From Epichloe hybrida (lineage: Eukaryota > Ascomycota > Sordariomycetes > Hypocreales > Clavicipitaceae), in assembly GCA_019022495.1 (NCBI GenBank), contig JAFEKR010000004.1, positions 310,001-374,000 on the forward strand: a stretch of 64,000 nt of DNA, in the 5' to 3' direction. Positions 59,818 to 64,000 of this stretch are shown here, piece by piece. The notes below the pieces were generated by a model that was not told where the DNA came from, did no database searches, and was given only the letters and a program-made list of their open reading frames with translations. The position numbers were made by a program, and so were the translations under genes. How positions within the stretch are numbered: position 1 is the first letter of the stretch; every line of letters begins with the position of its first letter.

Positions 59818-60269
59818 AGATTTACTCTACCCTAGTCTAAAGCAAAGAGACTTAGGATAGGCGTGTTATCACACTAGAATAGGACTAGAAGGGGCCTATA
59901 AATACTTATTCTATATATTTTCCCTTTCTTTTTCTTTTTAATAGGATAAGGCTAGCGTAAGCTAGTAATAAACACCTATAATAGGAAACATACTAAGCAG
60001 CGCAAACCTATCACAGGGCTAGCGCTAGCCTGTATATAGACGTAAGGGGGTTTTTCTTCCTAGTATAGGGTTTTCCCTTTTAACTTAGTAGTAGGAGTAC
60101 TAGTAATAGCTATCCATAAAGCTAACTAGTGTAAATAATATATATAATCTAGTCTTAGAAAAAGGAGGTATTAATAAAAGTGGGTCTAAAGTGGGTCCTT
60201 ATAGTTGCCTTTTACTTAGAGTTTATACTTTTTTTAATTAGTTATAGAATTATTTCTTAAAAAGAGATA

Positions 60270-60615
60270 TTAAATTTATTATTACTATTACTACTATTAC
60301 TACTACTACTACTATTATTACTATTATTACTATTACTACTATTACTACTACTACTACTATTATTACTATTATTACTATTATTACTATTATTACTATTATT
60401 ACTATTATTACTATTATTACTATTATTACTATTATTACTATTACTACTATTATTACTATTATTACTATTATTACTATTATTACTATTATTACTATTATTA
60501 CTATTATTACTATTATTACTATTATTACTACTATTACTATTATTACTATTATTACTATTATTACTATTATTACTATTATTACTATTATTACTATTATTAC
60601 TATTATTACTATTAT
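60270..60615 (+). repeat. 9-bp tandem array (ATTACTATT)n in X2
   Basis: About 38 copies of ATTACTATT, the reverse complement of the X1 array. ACT-rich variants stand at its left end, where inversion of X1 would put them. It is followed by the same AAGAAAGAAAAGTATTTTAT sequence as in X1. Confidence 0.95.
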
Positions 60616-60680
60616 GATTATTTTAAAAAATATAAGAAAGAAAAGTATTTTATTTTATTAATATATTTAAAAAGCTTAAA

Positions 60681-62231
60681 TGTTAGTTTCACAGGGTATT
60701 GAATTCAATGTAAGAAGGTTGTGAGCCCGAAGAATAGTATCATCATTGATTTATCTATTCTAGGCTGCGTTATGTGTAAAAAAGAGAAGTCAAAAAGCTA
60801 GAATTCGTAATAATAGAAAGAAAGGGGGGCCGCGCGTTTATAGCCTTATATTTCCTAGCTAATCAATAGGCTAGGTTATAAGTTACGTGTAGGGCGCGCG
60901 CATAGACTAAGCTTTTGCTAGGTAATTATAGCTATAACGCGGAATTAATATCACCTTTATTCTAACACTAAAACCTCTCTCTTTTAATATAATTATTAAT
61001 ACGTGATATTAATTATAGAAATAAAAAAAAAGGCAAATTAATAATCTTAATTAATAAGGGATATAAAGAAAAAAACTTATAGCTTATCTTAGTATATAGT
61101 AGCTAATATAAGGGAAATAATAACCTTGCTTAGCCTATAAGCTTATATAAGAATAAGTAAATCCCTTCTAAATCCCTTCTTTCCTTAAAATAACATATAT
61201 CCTACGCTATAGTGTGTATATAATATCTTCCCTCTCTAATTTAATACCTTCCTCTTCCTATATACTACCACTAATTTCTATAGTCCACTAGGAGGGCCTA
61301 GTAAGCTAGTGTAGCTATAGCTACTAGGGATATTAACTACAGGGGTGTATATCCCCTATATTAATATCTTATCCCTATAGCTACCCTCCTAAAGAACTAC
61401 CTTTTCTCTCACTATGCGTATATTACGCGTAGGTAACTTATCCCTCTATTTAGATTATTATCTAGTTAGTTAAGTTAAAGCTCTTAAGGGCCTTATTAGG
61501 TAATGCTTTTATAAAGGCATTAGCTAGGTTATCCTCCCTATTAATCTATTAAATCTTATAGAGTTCTTGGTATTTATATAACTATTAAAGAGCTATAATA
61601 TTAATTATTAAGCATTTCTCTTTTTTTATACTAAGCTTAATAAGGTATTTATATAAGGAGTATAAATCTATATATATAATAACTAGGATTTTTAGGAGCT
61701 TTAGTTAGTTAGTAACTAGGTTTAGGGTTATTATAATTATATAAGCTATATTAACACTAGCTACTATACTATAAACCTCTAAGGTAAGCATGCTTTATGT
61801 AACTCTTTTGCTCTTTATTAAGCTAAAGTGTATAATATTACCTTTAATTATAAATTTACTATTAGTGTAGTCTTTATTAGCTAGGATAAGTATATATCCT
61901 AGTTATAAGAATAAGTCCTAGTTATTAGTAAATAATTTATTTATAAAGGTAAAGAGCTTTGCTTTCTTAAGGTCTATTAGGATAAATATTAGGCCTCTTT
62001 CTAGGTAATCTATTTACTACTTTAGGTAGTAATTAAGGGCTTTTATATCTTCTAGGGTTAGCTTTTAGTACTATGTGGTAACGGATAGGTTAAAGTAAGC
62101 TTTTAGTTAGTAGATTAAGGTAATATAAGTGCCTTAGGCCCTTTGCTTAATATATTTACGCTTTGATTTAATTATTAGAACTAATTCTAACTTATTACTT
62201 TACCCCTTTTACTATATCTTAATAGTATTAT
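60681..62231 (-). mobile_element. P2: 3' part of a copia-like element, minus strand
   Basis: Begins TGTTAGTTTCACAGGG, the outer end of an LTR that matches P1 reversed over about 400 bp. Beyond it, on the minus strand, is an RNase H remnant. So the element runs right to left with its 3' LTR at the left. The X2 sequence stops just before it. It is cut by R2 at 62232. The inner LTR boundary could not be fixed. Confidence 0.7.
61470..62150 (-). pseudogene. P2 copia-type RNase H remnant
   Basis: On the minus strand, FINKLFTNN, YILILANK, FIIKGNIIHFS and SKRVTQSMLT segments, then an IALQQLY... segment and DNLANAFIKALPNKAL, match the RNase H of R1 closely in order and spacing. It is related to R1 but a distinct family, since the LTRs differ. 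Stops fall at Gln codons. Confidence 0.72.
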
Positions 62232-64000
62232 TGTTGATTCCTTCGGATCTTCATCGGTTTAATCGTGGCCAAAGACCGGACCAATTGTGGGTCCGGCGCG
62301 ATACACGCAATATGATTAGCTGCATTAATTCGCCACCCCCTTTTATGCCCTACATACGGATTTCGCCCACTTTTCTAGTATCTAGACTTTCCCTCTCTTT
62401 TCCCTCTTTCCTAGCTAGCTAACTAACTATTATTAACTTTAATTATATAGGATTTATTACTTACGCAAGACCTTAGTGAATCTAACACTAATTAGTAGTT
62501 AACTTCATAACTATAGATAAGCTAGGTATTACAAGAAGAGACATTTCTATAGACACCACTACTACTACCCCTTGTTATGCCATAACGGTTATTATAGTAA
62601 AGAGGTATAACTATATAAGTATGCTAAAGGAAGAGACTAGAATCCTAGTTATGAGCTTGTTAGGCTTCTAAGGAATTAATCTATTAACCCTTAGGCTTAG
62701 GGATATAACTTCGTTATATCTATCCGGGATATTATTATTAATTATTAATTTTATTATCTATCACAAGAAAACTAACCAAACAACCAAATCTATTGCTATA
62801 AGGCATTTATTTCAAACCTAACGTTAAATAACCTTAGCTAAGCTAGCTAATATATCTATAACTTCTCTATAAATATTCCCTTTATCTAATAGACCTTTAA
62901 TCTATTCGTATAAGCATTTATAGCTTGTTTTTTGCCCCCTTTACTCTTAGTGCTATTTGCCCTATGCTTATTAGCAAGAGAGAGAGATTACCTCCTTCCC
63001 TTCTTTTTACAAAAAACAAGAAGTAGTAATTCCTATTATTCCCTTATTACTTTTCCTATTATTTTCTAGTTACTTTTAGAACTTATATTACTTTCTTTAT
63101 CTCTATTAATTTATTTTTATTACTACTTTTACTACTTCTACTACTTTTTCTTCCGTTTTTCCTATTTTTATAATCTTCTAATTTCATTAGAGTAATAACG
63201 CTCCTAAAATACGAAAGAAGAACCTTATAATAGCAACAGGCAAACATAGGAGCTTAATTAGTAGTAAAAATAACAAATTAGCAATATTCCTTTTATAGTT
63301 AAAGATAGCAAAGGAATCTAGACCTTCTATAAGAGCAAAGGCTACTAGTAATAGTAAGGCTCTAACTATTACCCCTAAAAGACCCTAAGAGCATAAGTTA
63401 CCCTTATGCCTTTAATAGCTTACTTATAACTTCTCTAGTAATTAGAAAGAATCCGTTAAGCTAGATCCAGAGACTACTACATAGCTTAAGCTTAATAACT
63501 AGATTATAAGATTTATTAACCTTAGTAAGCATTAAGGTTAGAGAGATAATAACTTATAGGAATTATTCTAAGAAGACTTTAAAGGCTAGTCTAAAGACAC
63601 CTTTAAAAGGGAATCTAAGGATATTATCAGAGAATTACGTAATTCTTTATAAGATTACGGCGTCCTTGTTAAGCAAGGCCTAGGATATTTAATCCTAGCA
63701 TCCCTTAAAGAAGTGCTTCATCAAACTTTAATACCTCTTTAGTCATAGGAGAGATTACAAGAGAGACTATAATCTTCTAAACCCCCAGAGCCTTAATATT
63801 AACAGCCCTGATAACCTACCCTAGAAATTAATTTTCCCTAACCCTAGAGATTACTTAAACCCTTATAAGAACCCCTGTAATAATCCCTATTATATTAATA
63901 GCTCCATCCGGATAATCATTATCAAGAACAACTAGTAAACCATTATTCATAACAAATTATACCCTTATAGTAATTTCCCTCTAAAGATCAAATTACAAAG
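62232..64000 (+). mobile_element. R2: 5' part of a second R-family copia element, leaves the window
   Basis: 5' LTR 62232-62487 (TGTTGATTCCTTCGG to TCTAACA), then leader and gag collinear with R1 27464-27940 and 31677 onward, without X3. It is inserted in P2. The left flank ATTAT should be the target copy. The LTR has more CpG and CpA than R1, so it is slightly less mutated. Gag remnants from about 63400 have stops at Gln codons. Confidence 0.9.

Larger units (their letters stand above)
37746..60143 (+). mobile_element. L3: near full-length Tad-like LINE, split by gypsy B
   Basis: Pieces 37746-39443 and 55278-60143, about 6.6 kb together. A 15-bp target duplication ATAATCTAGTCTTAG is at 37731-37745 and 60144-60158, in the 100-bp unit of X2. 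The 5' end matches L1 and the 3' end matches L2. ORF1 lies upstream of the gypsy insertion; ORF2 with RT lies downstream. Damage by RIP is strong throughout. Confidence 0.9.
26337..60680. mobile_element. X2: hAT-like element broken into three visible pieces by R1, L3 and P2
   Basis: Reverse orientation relative to X1. Pieces: 26337-27203 (terminus CAGAGCTTTACATGTAG, subterminal GTAGTGTAGTAT arrays, AT-rich unit); 37416-37745 (three to four 100-bp units); 60144-60680 (one further unit, then the 9-bp array). The pieces continue one another in the order of inverted X1. Its left flank CTTAAGAG (26329-26336) should be the 8-bp target copy; the right end lies beyond the window. Confidence 0.78.

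Noticed and set aside
61200..62231. P2 as another copy of R
   Set aside because: The RNase H is similar, but the LTRs (TGTTAGTTTCACAGGG against TGTTAATTCCTTCGG) and flanking sequence are different, so it is a distinct family.
1..64000. tRNA or rRNA genes
   Set aside because: No A/B-box pair with cloverleaf potential and no rRNA sequence were recognised by eye; a tRNAscan-SE run would settle it.

Overview
The window reads as an AT-rich, gene-poor block of a filamentous ascomycete (Pezizomycotina) chromosome. Two things show this. Almost all of it is decayed fungal transposons (Ty1/copia, Ty3/gypsy, Tad-like LINE, MULE, Tc1/mariner and hAT-like). The decay also has the mark of repeat-induced point mutation (RIP): CpA and TpG are scarce, TpA abounds, and the old reading frames are interrupted almost only where Gln codons (CAG/CAA) have become TAG/TAA. 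The species cannot be named from the sequence, and no tRNA, rRNA, CRISPR or telomere repeat was seen.

Left part (1-13.3 kb): the 3' part of a gypsy element (1-3174) sits in a copia element (3175-12214). The 3' LTR of that copia is itself split by a 537-bp insertion and a 2.9-kb Mutator-like element.

Gene island (about 13.35-16.2 kb): a balanced-GC stretch with the one convincing intact gene, a two-exon aminoglycoside-phosphotransferase-like kinase (13829-15408, + strand), and a doubtful small minus-strand ORF. A RIP-damaged Tc1/mariner element (16237-18351) closes the island.

Right part (18.3-64 kb): a nest of insertions. A LINE (L1, from 21139) carries a hAT-like element (X1), a solo gypsy LTR and a second hAT-like element (X2). 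X2 is split by copia R1 (27204-37415), by LINE L3 (37746-60143) and by copia-like P2 (from 60681). R1 holds hAT-like X3, which holds LINE fragment L2. L3 holds gypsy B (39444-55272), which holds copia B (42841-50108) and hAT-like X4. Copia B holds a 197-bp MITE. P2 is cut by copia R2, which leaves the window. The deepest chain is L1 > X2 > L3 > gypsy B > copia B > MITE. Most steps are supported by a target-site duplication of the length expected for the class, and many by an empty site in a paralogous copy inside the window.

The least familiar component is the hAT-like family (X1-X4). These are 1.9-3.7 kb, have 8-bp target duplications and CAGAGC termini, and consist largely of tandem repeats (12-, 10-, 9- and 100-bp units) with no recognisable coding region of their own. 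Every reverse transcriptase remnant in the window has lost a catalytic Asp or the whole active-site box, so no RT-bearing element seen here can be autonomous.
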